Part shown: positions 1 to 9,241 of the stretch, piece after piece
Numbering within the stretch: position 1 is the first letter of the stretch
Layout: every line of letters begins with the position of its first letter
IMG/VR virus record: IMGVR_UViG_3300007542_000061
Coordinates: 1 to 38,863 of that record
Direction: 5' to 3' (one strand)
Origin: a virus
DNA: 38,863 bases
The notes under the pieces: model-generated
Seen by the model: only the letters and a program-made list of their open reading frames with translations
What the model was told of the DNA's origin: nothing
The model's database searches: none
Position numbers and translations under genes: made by a program

Positions 1-3000
1 CCAGAGGCGGTGCGTGAGCTGCTGGTCGCTGCTGGCGATCAGACGGTGTCTATCCCGGCAGCCGAGATCGAGCGCCTGTACCAAGAGGGTGCGCTGACCG
101 ATGCCGACATCGAATACTTACAGGTCGAAGACGAGCTGACGCAGCAGGGTGTCCTATCCGGTGACGTCTCGGTTCCGGCGAGCCGGGTGCTGACGCTGCA
201 GGGGGAGGGCTTTGCTGCGCTGGCTGACCATGTGAGGTCGACTGCTGGTGCACCTACTTCGGCAGAAGCCAGAGAGGCCGTGGCCAACCGCGAGGCGGAT
301 ATTGAGCGGCTGCAGGGCGTGCTTGATCAAGCCAACAACGCCGCTGCCGAGGTCGACACCCTAACCGAGACTATCGGTGAGCAGCTGAAGGGCACGACCC
401 CCCTGACCAAAGGTCAGCGCCGAGCGGCGTCTCGCCTGCTGGCTGAGCGGTACGCTGCCCGTGCCGCACTGTTCGACGGTACGGTCACTGCCCAGAGCCT
501 GTACGAGAGAGATCTGGTTACCTTCGAGACCGAGGGCAGGGGGACGCAGGCTTCGGCACCTGCACCCGTCCTAGAGCAGGCCGCGACGCCAGACGTCGAG
601 CTTGCGCCCGATCAGACTGTCGTCGGACCACAAGGCCTGCGCCTGCTGCACGGGACACCAAACGCAAACTTCACCCTGAACGACCTGCAGATTGTACGCG
701 AGGGGGCCAAGCAAAGCAGGCGCGGTCGCAAGACGGGAGGCTTCTACCTGACCTCTGTTGCAGACGCTGCTCAGGCTGAGGGCTATGCTGCCATGACCGG
801 TGAGACGGGTCAGGTGCTGGATGTGGTGATCGCCCCCGGCACCCAGATCCTGCGTTTTGATGGCGACGTCACCCGGATCAGTGAGCAGCAAGTCAACGAG
901 TGGACGAGCCAAGGGTACGGGATGGTCATCGGCAAGGACGTGCGCGGTCGCACCGAGTACGTCGTGATCGATAAGGCGGCCATCCAGAGCCTCGGCGCGC
1001 AGGGCGTGTCGACCCTTGAGCAGGCTCCGCTAGTCGGCACCGGACCGTCTGTCGCGGGTCAATCGGGCTCGGAGACAAACCAGCACGGGCTGATGCCGCA
1101 CCTGCTAGTTGACGCGGCAGGCGCACGCGAAGGCAAAGCTCTCGTCCTCGCATCGACCAAGAACGACAATGCCCAGCGGCAGCTTGATGGTATCGACGAG
1201 GTTTTGGCGCGCCATCCAGATCCGCTCGCGTCCCCGGAGGCGTGGAGCGCCATGATGGCAGACGCGCTCGCTTCGGAGGGAGTGCCAGTGCCCCCCTACG
1301 CCTTGATCCGTGACGTAAACGGCGACGGGGCAGCACAGCTGCTTGGCGGCATGACGGAGGGCCAGATAGCCGATGCGGATCACGGTTTCGCAAACGCCGC
1401 CGATTTTCGCGACATGTACATCAACGGTGAGGTCACTCCGGTCGGGACAGCCAAGCTGTTCCTGTGGTCATTCCTGTCACGCGGGGTTTCGCCCTATACG
1501 CAGGAAGCGCTATTTATTGACGGGTTTTCCGGCGTCGATGCCTTCATTGACATAGCGGCGCAGGGCCAGTTCAACTACGCGACATCGCGAGCACCCTACA
1601 CCCAATATGGCGACGATCCGCAGAAGGTGTCGCTGCAGCTCTACAAAAATGCAGCTGCCGCTTACGAAAATCTTCCCGCAAAGGAGAAAGCGCGTAAACG
1701 GAAACCGCAGCGTAAAGACGCCGATTTCGTTATAGAGAGCGGCGAGGGCGGCGCGCTGCTGCTGACCTACCAGCAGTGGGCGCGCCTGTCAGCCCCGGCG
1801 GGATCTGGGCAGCCCGGGGCTGGCGCGAGCCACAACCTCAACGCGTTCGGCAAGCTGTTCCTCAGTAAGATGTCGGAAGACGCTGGTCTGGGCGACGGCC
1901 GGTCCCGCCTGAGTGTCTTGCACGACATGATGTCTGATCCGACCAGCACCGGAAAAGAGGTTCGCCGCCAGTTCCTGCGCATGGGCCAGGGCGTCGGCAT
2001 TGACAATAAGGTGGTCTCTTTCACCTTGCTGGTCGCTGGCTACAACGACGTGCTTGTCCTTGACCGCGTTCAAATGCGGCAGATGTGGAACGACGGTCGG
2101 TTCGACGGCCTTAACCTGTATGACGGGTATAAAGAGAAGGGCAAAACCGTAAACGGCAGCGCGCTGTCCAACCTGACCTACGGCGCACGCGGATTGCTGA
2201 TTTACGAGGCAATGGAGCGCTCGCTGATGGATCGCATTGCGACGGTCTATCAGGCGGTCGGTAGGCCGGAAGCCGCAAGCATCGGCCGCTATCACTGGGA
2301 GACGTGGGTCGCCAGCTCAAACCAAGAGGCGAGCCACGGGACCATCGACGCTATCATCAGCGAGATCAAGGGCAACCCGGACCCGCTGGTCGGTGTCACC
2401 GCCAAAGAGGGCGAGTACGGCAGCTACGCCTACGGCGCGCGGTACGGCCGGAGTGGCGCAGGTGGCGCGCCGTACTTCCTTTACGAGGTGCCGCGCGGCG
2501 GCTTATACAAGTTTTCTGTACCGGATTTCGTCCGGTTTCAGCAGGAGATCAAAAAGTCGAAAAACGGCGTGGTGCCGAGCGGCTTTAAAGTAACGGAGGG
2601 GAATGGAAATGCGCCGTGGTACTTCAGATCAGAAGTCAGTCTCGACGGCCTCAACGCAGTCGCCCGAGCAAACGGGGGAGCGGCGGTCGAGGCCGAAATC
2701 CTTGGAGGAGATGATGTCGCGGATGGCCGCGACCAAGACATATCCGATAGACGTGCAGCCGATCAGCCCGGCCCTGCTTGGACAGAGTTTGAGCAGCCCG
2801 CCGTCGAGCCCGGAGGAACAGGAAGCTATTCGGGCGGAAGCCTTGCGCCGCTCGAAGGTGCGCCAAATGTCGTCGGGGCGTCTGGCCCCGACCCGGAACT
2901 CGTCGCCGTCGCCGAGCGCTACGCCGCCGACAACGGAATAGACCTTCGCCGACAGGCGGAGTTCGTCGAGGTCGACCCCGAGCGGGCGGCGCGGATCGCG

Positions 3001-6000
3001 CAGGCTTATGAGGAGATGGAGCACGCACCGCAAGATCCGGCGGTGCAGACGGCCTATGCCGACCTGATCGCGCAGACCCTTGCGCAGTATCAGGCCCTCG
3101 TCGACGCGGGCTACAGCTTCACCTTCTTCGACAGCGAGACGGACCCTTACGCGGGCAACCCGTGGAACGCCATGCGCGATCTGCGCGCCAACAAGACGAT
3201 GGCGGTCTATGGCACCTACGACGGCTACGGAACCGAAGGCCTGACGCAGGGGGCGGTCGACGCCAACCCGATGCTGCAGGATACAGGGCTTGTCTGGAAA
3301 GACCAGAACGATGTAGACCGCCCAGTCACGGCCAACGACTTGTTCCGCGCGGTGCATGATGCTTTCGGTCACGGGATCGAAGGCGCGGGGTTCCGGGCAC
3401 GCGGTGAGGAGAACGCGTGGCAGGCTCACGTTCGTCTCTTTACTGGGTCGGCTGTCGCGGCGATTACGAGTGAGACGCGGGGTCAGAACAGCTGGCTCAA
3501 CTACGGCCCTTACGGGGAGCAGAACCGGACAGCTGGGGTGGAAGACACCGTCTTTGCTGACCAGAAGACCGGCTTGATGCCGGAATGGACATGGGCAGAG
3601 GGCCGCGCAGGCGATGCCTCAACACAGGAGCAGACCAGTGAGCAGCCAACTACCCTCTTTGAGCAAGGCATCGTTCCAACACCTGAGCAGCTTGGTGCAG
3701 CAAGCCGAGGCGGCCGGGCCGAAACAGCCCCAGACGCAGGAGCTACCACAGCCCCGCGTGGGGACGCCCAGCAGCAAGTAAGCCCAGCCGACCTCGCACT
3801 TCTCGAAACCCAAGAGGGCGCGCAAGAGTTCTTTGCCCGCCCCGGCTGGGGGGTGGTTACCGCAAGCCTCGCGCTACCAGACGACGAGTTCTATCGAAAC
3901 CAGCGCGAAAACATCCCGGCCCTGTACGCCATCTCGGAACGACGTCAGGCGGATCGGAACACGACGGAAAACGCGCGGATGCAGCAGCAGCTGGACGCGC
4001 AGGGCATCCCGTATGTCGTCGTCGAAGGTATGTACAAAGGTGCCGCAGATGGCACCAGCTTCCTGATCTTCGCTGACGAGGCCGTCGTGTTCGATCTGGG
4101 CCGCGCCTACGGTCAAGAGAGCGTGCTGACTAGCAACGGGTTGACCTTCACTCAGGAGCCGCAGCCAAACATCCGCCCGACTGGCGCGGTGCAGGTCGGT
4201 GCCGAGGCGCAAGGTCAAGACTTCTTCTCAGTCCTACCCAGCGGCCAGTCCGTGAGCATGGCCCTCGACTTCGGTGGCAGTGGGGCTGGCGTCCCGCAGA
4301 TCCCGCAGGGGTACACCGTAGATCCGACCCGGCCACAGCTGCCCGTCCGTCCTGACGGACTGGTCGAGCTGTTTCATTGGAGCGGCGCAGAGCGTACGAC
4401 GGTCGATCCTGCGTTTGCAGGCACCGGCCCGCTGCGTGGCGAAGAGCGCAGCAGAGGTGCTCGCCTGTCGTTCTATGGCATCAACCCGCGTGACGGCGTA
4501 CGCGATCAGGGTACTGGCTACGTTAAGGAGAGCGGCCTCGGCTCAGTCCAGCACGTCGCCTTTGTTGACCCCCAGCGGCTGTACCCGTGGTTTGAAGACC
4601 CTGACGGATTGGTCGCAGGTAAGGATCAGAGCGCAGCCGAGGCTGCAATCAAGGCGGCCGGTTACCTCGGTCACTACACTACAGAAGACGGGAGCGGTCG
4701 GGCACCGCTGGGCAACGTGGCGGCGATCTATGAAGCCCTGCCCGTGCAGGCGTTACCCGCACCTACACCAGTATTTGAGCAGCCAAAGCCGGGCCCGCAG
4801 ACGCCAACCTCTGGCGCTGTCGGCGCACCGCGTGGGAGCTACACACTGCCCACGAATGCGGACCCAAGAAACTTGATCAAGCTCTCAGCGCAGGCAGACC
4901 CCTCGACCTTTGTGCATGAGGTCGGGCACATGTTCCTGTTCCAGATGGTTCGGGATCTGGCCGATCCGCGCCTGACGGCGGAGGGCAGAACCCAGATCGA
5001 GGCGCAGATCAGTGCGACCCGAGCGTGGTTTGGCAGCAATGCCGATCAGGCCCTGTCGGAACTAAAGGCCATAGCCAAGAGCACAGCAAAGCGGGCAGCC
5101 GCTGCACCAAACAACGAGCAGCTGCAGCGCCGCGCAGCCCGCCTCACCGCTGCCGTCTCCCGGGCAGAGGCTGGTGGTGGTGCCGCCTACATGGAGCGGG
5201 TAGCCGCGACCTTCCTCGACCCGACTGGCGTTGGATACGATGAAGCTGCAGAGCTCGTATTTCATGAGCAGTGGGCGCGCGGCTTTGAGGTATACCTTGG
5301 GACGGGTAGCGCGCCGAGCGCAGAGCTTCGGTCGGCCTTTGCCCGGTTTGCCTCCTACATCACCGACATCTACAAGAGCCTGCGCCGCCTGAACGTCACG
5401 GTATCACCCGAGATCGCCGATGTGTTTGATCGCCTGCTGGCGACCGAAGAGGCGATCACGCAAGAGCGCCGAGGTGCGACCTACCAGATCTCTCCGGGCG
5501 TCCTTGCTGGTGCTACGCCAGCCGAGGCAAACGAGCTGCGCAAACTCTCCGCAGAGGCAGAGACTGAGGCCCGAGACCTCATGGCGTCTCGAGTTGAGAA
5601 CAGCCTGCGGAGAGAGGCCCGGGACGCACGTCGAGCCCGGCGGGAGGTCTTAGCAAACGAGATCGCAGAGCAGGTCGCACTAGAGCCAGTGCACGCGGCG
5701 GTGACCATCACCAAGACCGGCGTCATGCCACGCGGGACCAAGACCGGTACGGGGAAGATTAGCCGCGAGGAGTTCGTGGCCGTCTTTGGTGAACCGGCGC
5801 TGGCCCGCATGCCGAAGGGTATGGTCTCTGGTAAGGTCCGCCCAGCCAACGCCATCCCGCTCGGTGATCTGGCCACTTTGTCGGGGTTCCCGGACATGTA
5901 CGCCATGATCGACGAACTCACGAGCGACGCATACAAGCCTGCAGCAGAGGTCACCAAGGATCGGGTCGACGCTGCCATGGCACAGGAGTTTGGGCAGGAC

Positions 6001-9000
6001 GTAGACCCAGAGACCCTGCGCACGAAGGCTGTAGAGGTCGTCAACAACACCAAGTTCCAACAGCTCCAGCAGCTCCAGCTCCGCATCCTCCGCCGGTTGT
6101 CGGGTACTGCTCTGGCTCGACTGGCTCAGCGGCAGGCAGAACAGCAGGGTGCCCCACCGGCAGCGGCAGACACTGCCGCTGCCGCTGCTGCCCAGACAGA
6201 ACAGACCGCAGCCCAGACGCCGCAGGAGGGTATACAGGCGGCCCTCGCGAGGATCAGGGCAGATGTGCAGCGCACGGCCAACGCCAGCCAGCGTCGAGCT
6301 CAAGGTGCCGCACGGAAGCAGACAGCAAAGATCCGGTTGGGCATGGACCCCGCCGCGATCACAGAAGCAGCCAAGCGCTACATCCAAGGGATCAAGGTCA
6401 AAGACGTCACGCCAGCCAGATACATGCAGGCAGCGAAGCGCCTGACGGCCAAGATCGAGCGCGCCATTGCTGATCGGGATTACACCGCTGCGGCCTCTTT
6501 GATGGAGCAGCGCGCGCTGAACCTTGAGGTGGCTAAGCAGGCCGCCGTAGTTCAGAGCAGTGTGGAGCAGCGCCGCCGCCGGTGGCGTGAGGTCACTGCC
6601 AGATCGGACAAGCGGCTAGCACAGAACTACTCGATGGACTGGTTCAACGCGATCCGTCTTTTGCTGGAGCCCTTTGGTCTCGGTAGGAATACCCCGCGAA
6701 ACTACGACCCCGCCATCGCTCTGGCCAGCCTGCAGGGCGTCGAGCCCACCCTCTTTGCCGAGATCCAGTTGGCCCTCACCGGGTATGGCCCGCGCGCCCG
6801 AGCGGCACAGCAGGCGAACCCAAACAACCCGTACAAGGATCTGACGGTCACGGAGATCAACGAAATCTTTGATGCGGTGACTGCCTTCCTAGCCAACGCC
6901 AGAGATAGTCAGGGTATCCTTGTTGAGGGTCGCCGGGTCGCGTTTGAGGCGATTGCTACCGAGGTGGACATCAATGTAAGCCAGCGCAAGCAGGTCCAGA
7001 AGCAGGCTAGAAAGCAAGAGCGCGGCCGGGGCAGCCGCAGGTTCCGCGAAACCAGCCGCCAACTCGGTGCCTTCAAGGCAAGCCTGCGTCGGGTCGAACA
7101 GTGGGCGCGAGACTTTGACAATGGCGACCCTCGCGGGCCTCTGACCCGGTATCTCGTCCGCCCTGTGATGGATGCGGTTGACCAGTACATGGTCGCCCGC
7201 AGAGGGCCGCAGGAAGCCCTCGCCGCCCTGATTAAAGGGCGCACTGACTTGATGAGCGTCAAGCCGATCCGGGCCACCGAGCTGGAGGGCTACACGTTCC
7301 AGACCAAGGGCGAGCTGATCATGGCCTTGTTGCACACAGGCAACTCGAGCAACCGGCGGAAGCTACTCCTTGGCGGTGCCACAGATGTGGAGACCGGCCG
7401 CAAGTATGTGTGGGGCGAGGACGTCGATGGCGATCTGAACACGGCGAGATGGGATGCGTTTATCGCTCGGCTGTTCGCGGATGGCACCCTCACCAAAGCA
7501 GACATGGATCTGGTGCAGGGGATCTGGGACATATTCGACAGCACCAAGCAGCAGGCTCAGGCAGCCCACAAGAAGATGTACGGGTACTACTTCACCGAGG
7601 TTATGCCAGAGCCGCTGTCTACGCCGGTCGGTGTCTACGCTGGTGGCTATGCGCCCGCGATCACTGATACCATGATGAACCCAGACGGAGACCGCTTTGA
7701 GGCTGAGGAGGTTATGTCTCAGCAGTCCAATGCCGCGATGTTCCCGGGGGCAGAGAAGGGGTTCACCCAGTCTCGCGTGGAGTACAACCAGCCACTCGAC
7801 CTCGACCTCACCCGCATCCCTGCACACTTTGATCGGGTCATGAAGTTCTCCTACCTTGGCCCTGCAGTCAGGCAGGCGGCGCGCTTGGTAACAAATAGGC
7901 AGTTCCGGGCCGCCATCGCCCCGGGCAGCCCTGACGTGATCGACGTCGCAGTCATTCCGTGGCTACAGCGCACAGTGCAGCAGCGGGTCACCACGCCACC
8001 GACTAGCCGTGGCTGGTCCGGGCTGTCTACGGTGGCGGCAGCCATTGATCGCCGGGTCGGTCTCCACATCATGGCAGGCAACATAGTCAACGCGGCACAG
8101 CAGATCACCGGCTTTCCGGTCGCTGCTGCGCGCATCCCTGCACGGCACTTGGCTGTTGCTGCCACCCGGTGGCGGGTCAACACCCAATCCGCGCGGGCTT
8201 ACATCCTCTCGCAGTCCCCCTTTATGGAGGATCGTTTGACTGGCGGGATGAACGAGGCCAGCATCGCGCTGGAAAACATCCTGACCGAACCCGGCCTGCT
8301 GAACAAGGCGCAGAACTCGGCAATGCGCTACGGCTATTTCGCGCAACAGATCGCGCAGAACTTGGTCGACCCGACGGTATGGCTGGCAGCGGAGCGGCAC
8401 GGCATGGAGGTGGTGTACCCTACCGCATATGCTGACGCGCTGGCTCGCACAGGCGATGAGGCCGCCGCAGACACCGCAGCTCTGGCGGAGGTCGTCGCCT
8501 ATGCGGACAGCGTCGTGCGCGACACACAGGCTCCGCTCAGGCCCAGCGACGTCTCTGGCATCGAGGCATCCTCGCCGCTCGCCCGCCTGTTCCTCAAGTT
8601 CTACTCGTACTTCAATGCGATGGGGAACCTGCTGGTGACCGAAAAGAACATCGCGATGAACAGCGACATGGGCTGGTCAGGTCGATATGGCCGGTCCTTC
8701 TACGCCTACCTGATGATCGTCACGATCCCGACCATCGTCGCGGAAAGCATCGCGCAGCTGGCGCGCAGCGGCTTCGATGATCTGGAGGACGAAGACGAGC
8801 GCGATCAGCTGATGTTCGAGCTGCTGATCGGGTCGCAGATCAAAACCATGGCAGCGATGGTGCCTTTTGCTGGATCGGTCGTCAGCACCGCCTACGGGAT
8901 CGCGGTGACCGACCAGATTTACGATGACCGCATCAGCCTGTCTGCCGGTATCGGGGTCACAGAGAGCACCTTGCAGGGCGTCATCCGCCTGATCGCAGCT

Positions 9001-9207
9001 GCGATAGACCCCAACACAGATGTGGAGACCCAGCGCGCAATCAAGACGACGCTCGACGCCATGGGCCTCGCGCTTGGCCTACCGACCAACTGGGCATCCA
9101 AACCGATCAGCTACGCCATCAGCGTCAAAAAAGGCGACAGCCGCCCAGAGGGGTTTGTCGACATCATCCAAGGCGCGCTCACAGGCAGAGATGGAACCGA
9201 CCGATGA
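1..9207 (+). CDS. Giant polyvalent virion/DNA-ejection protein (5' partial)
   Basis: The frame is open from the first base, so the true start lies upstream; counting from the GTG at base 10 gives 3065 residues. I see several modules separated by Gln/Pro/Ala-rich linkers. These are an ADP-ribosyltransferase-like region (about 211-335, with LLHGTP and GFYLTS), a long conserved region (about 360-900), a domain with HDAFGH (1116-1121) and TETRGQNSW, a second ART-like region starting near FHWSG (about 1452), and a zincin motif HEVGH (1636-1640). A long Arg/Ala/Glu-rich helical part follows, and two hydrophobic segments lie near 2897-2919 and 2947-2967. Such mixtures are known as polyvalent proteins and are thought to be packaged in the head and injected with DNA to protect it or attack host targets; the C-terminal part may help cross the membrane. 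It precedes the tail fibre gene, where internal virion proteins sit in T7-like phages. Domain names are inferred by motif only. Confidence 0.85.
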   Translation, partial: PEAVRELLVAAGDQTVSIPAAEIERLYQEGALTDADIEYLQVEDELTQQGVLSGDVSVPASRVLTLQGEGFAALADHVRSTAGAPTSAEAREAVANREADIERLQGVLDQANNAAAEVDTLTETIGEQLKGTTPLTKGQRRAASRLLAERYAARAALFDGTVTAQSLYERDLVTFETEGRGTQASAPAPVLEQAATPDVELAPDQTVVGPQGLRLLHGTPNANFTLNDLQIVREGAKQSRRGRKTGGFYLTSVADAAQAEGYAAMTGETGQVLDVVIAPGTQILRFDGDVTRISEQQVNEWTSQGYGMVIGKDVRGRTEYVVIDKAAIQSLGAQGVSTLEQAPLVGTGPSVAGQSGSETNQHGLMPHLLVDAAGAREGKALVLASTKNDNAQRQLDGIDEVLARHPDPLASPEAWSAMMADALASEGVPVPPYALIRDVNGDGAAQLLGGMTEGQIADADHGFANAADFRDMYINGEVTPVGTAKLFLWSFLSRGVSPYTQEALFIDGFSGVDAFIDIAAQGQFNYATSRAPYTQYGDDPQKVSLQLYKNAAAAYENLPAKEKARKRKPQRKDADFVIESGEGGALLLTYQQWARLSAPAGSGQPGAGASHNLNAFGKLFLSKMSEDAGLGDGRSRLSVLHDMMSDPTSTGKEVRRQFLRMGQGVGIDNKVVSFTLLVAGYNDVLVLDRVQMRQMWNDGRFDGLNLYDGYKEKGKTVNGSALSNLTYGARGLLIYEAMERSLMDRIATVYQAVGRPEAASIGRYHWETWVASSNQEASHGTIDAIISEIKGNPDPLVGVTAKEGEYGSYAYGARYGRSGAGGAPYFLYEVPRGGLYKFSVPDFVRFQQEIKKSKNGVVPSGFKVTEGNGNAPWYFRSEVSLDGLNAVARANGGAAVEAEILGGDDVADGRDQDISDRRAADQPGPAWTEFEQPAVEPGGTGSYSGGSLAPLEGAPNVVGASGPDPELVAVAERYAADNGIDLRRQAEFVEVDPERAARIAQAYEEMEHAPQDPAVQTAYADLIAQTLAQYQALVDAGYSFTFFDSETDPYAGNPWNAMRDLRANKTMAVYGTYDGYGTEGLTQGAVDANPMLQDTGLVWKDQNDVDRPVTANDLFRAVHDAFGHGIEGAGFRARGEENAWQAHVRLFTGSAVAAITSETRGQNSWLNYGPYGEQNRTAGVEDTVFADQKTGLMPEWTWAEGRAGDASTQEQTSEQPTTLFEQGIVPTPEQLGAASRGGRAETAPDAGATTAPRGDAQQQVSPADLALLETQEGAQEFFARPGWGVVTASLALPDDEFYRNQRENIPALYAISERRQADRNTTENARMQQQLDAQGIPYVVVEGMYKGAADGTSFLIFADEAVVFDLGRAYGQESVLTSNGLTFTQEPQPNIRPTGAVQVGAEAQGQDFFSVLPSGQSVSMALDFGGSGAGVPQIPQGYTVDPTRPQLPVRPDGLVELFHWSGAERTTVDPAFAGTGPLRGEERSRGARLSFYGINPRDGVRDQGTGYVKESGLGSVQHVAFVDPQRLYPWFEDPDGLVAGKDQSAAEAAIKAAGYLGHYTTEDGSGRAPLGNVAAIYEALPVQALPAPTPVFEQPKPGPQTPTSGAVGAPRGSYTLPTNADPRNLIKLSAQADPSTFVHEVGHMFLFQMVRDLADPRLTAEGRTQIEAQISATRAWFGSNADQALSELKAIAKSTAKRAAAAPNNEQLQRRAARLTAAVSRAEAGGGAAYMERVAATFLDPTGVGYDEAAELVFHEQWARGFEVYLGTGSAPSAELRSAFARFASYITDIYKSLRRLNVTVSPEIADVFDRLLATEEAITQERRGATYQISPGVLAGATPAEANELRKLSAEAETEARDLMASRVENSLRREARDARRARREVLANEIAEQVALEPVHAAVTITKTGVMPRGTKTGTGKISREEFVAVFGEPALARMPKGMVSGKVRPANAIPLGDLATLSGFPDMYAMIDELTSDAYKPAAEVTKDRVDAAMAQEFGQDVDPETLRTKAVEVVNNTKFQQLQQLQLRILRRLSGTALARLAQRQAEQQGAPPAAADTAAAAAAQTEQTAAQTPQEGIQAALARIRADVQRTANASQRRAQGAARKQTAKIRLGMDPAAITEAAKRYIQGIKVKDVTPARYMQAAKRLTAKIERAIADRDYTAAASLMEQRALNLEVAKQAAVVQSSVEQRRRRWREVTARSDKRLAQNYSMDWFNAIRLLLEPFGLGRNTPRNYDPAIALASLQGVEPTLFAEIQLALTGYGPRARAAQQANPNNPYKDLTVTEINEIFDAVTAFLANARDSQGILVEGRRVAFEAIATEVDINVSQRKQVQKQARKQERGRGSRRFRETSRQLGAFKASLRRVEQWARDFDNGDPRGPLTRYLVRPVMDAVDQYMVARRGPQEALAALIKGRTDLMSVKPIRATELEGYTFQTKGELIMALLHTGNSSNRRKLLLGGATDVETGRKYVWGEDVDGDLNTARWDAFIARLFADGTLTKADMDLVQGIWDIFDSTKQQAQAAHKKMYGYYFTEVMPEPLSTPVGVYAGGYAPAITDTMMNPDGDRFEAEEVMSQQSNAAMFPGAEKGFTQSRVEYNQPLDLDLTRIPAHFDRVMKFSYLGPAVRQAARLVTNRQFRAAIAPGSPDVIDVAVIPWLQRTVQQRVTTPPTSRGWSGLSTVAAAIDRRVGLHIMAGNIVNAAQQITGFPVAAARIPARHLAVAATRWRVNTQSARAYILSQSPFMEDRLTGGMNEASIALENILTEPGLLNKAQNSAMRYGYFAQQIAQNLVDPTVWLAAERHGMEVVYPTAYADALARTGDEAAADTAALAEVVAYADSVVRDTQAPLRPSDVSGIEASSPLARLFLKFYSYFNAMGNLLVTEKNIAMNSDMGWSGRYGRSFYAYLMIVTIPTIVAESIAQLARSGFDDLEDEDERDQLMFELLIGSQIKTMAAMVPFAGSVVSTAYGIAVTDQIYDDRISLSAGIGVTESTLQGVIRLIAAAIDPNTDVETQRAIKTTLDAMGLALGLPTNWASKPISYAISVKKGDSRPEGFVDIIQGALTGRDGTDR

Positions 9208-9241
9208 TTGATGATATAAGGGTAGGCAAGGAGAGCTCGAC

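Noticed and set aside
2629-3429. 266-residue minus-strand open frame inside the giant protein gene
   Set aside because: It lies fully inside a conserved domain region of the real gene and has composition typical of an antisense shadow.
9192-9220. Possible promoter before the tail fibre gene (TATAAG at 9215)
   Set aside because: The -10-like hexamer has only a poor -35 partner (TGGAAC), so I do not list it.
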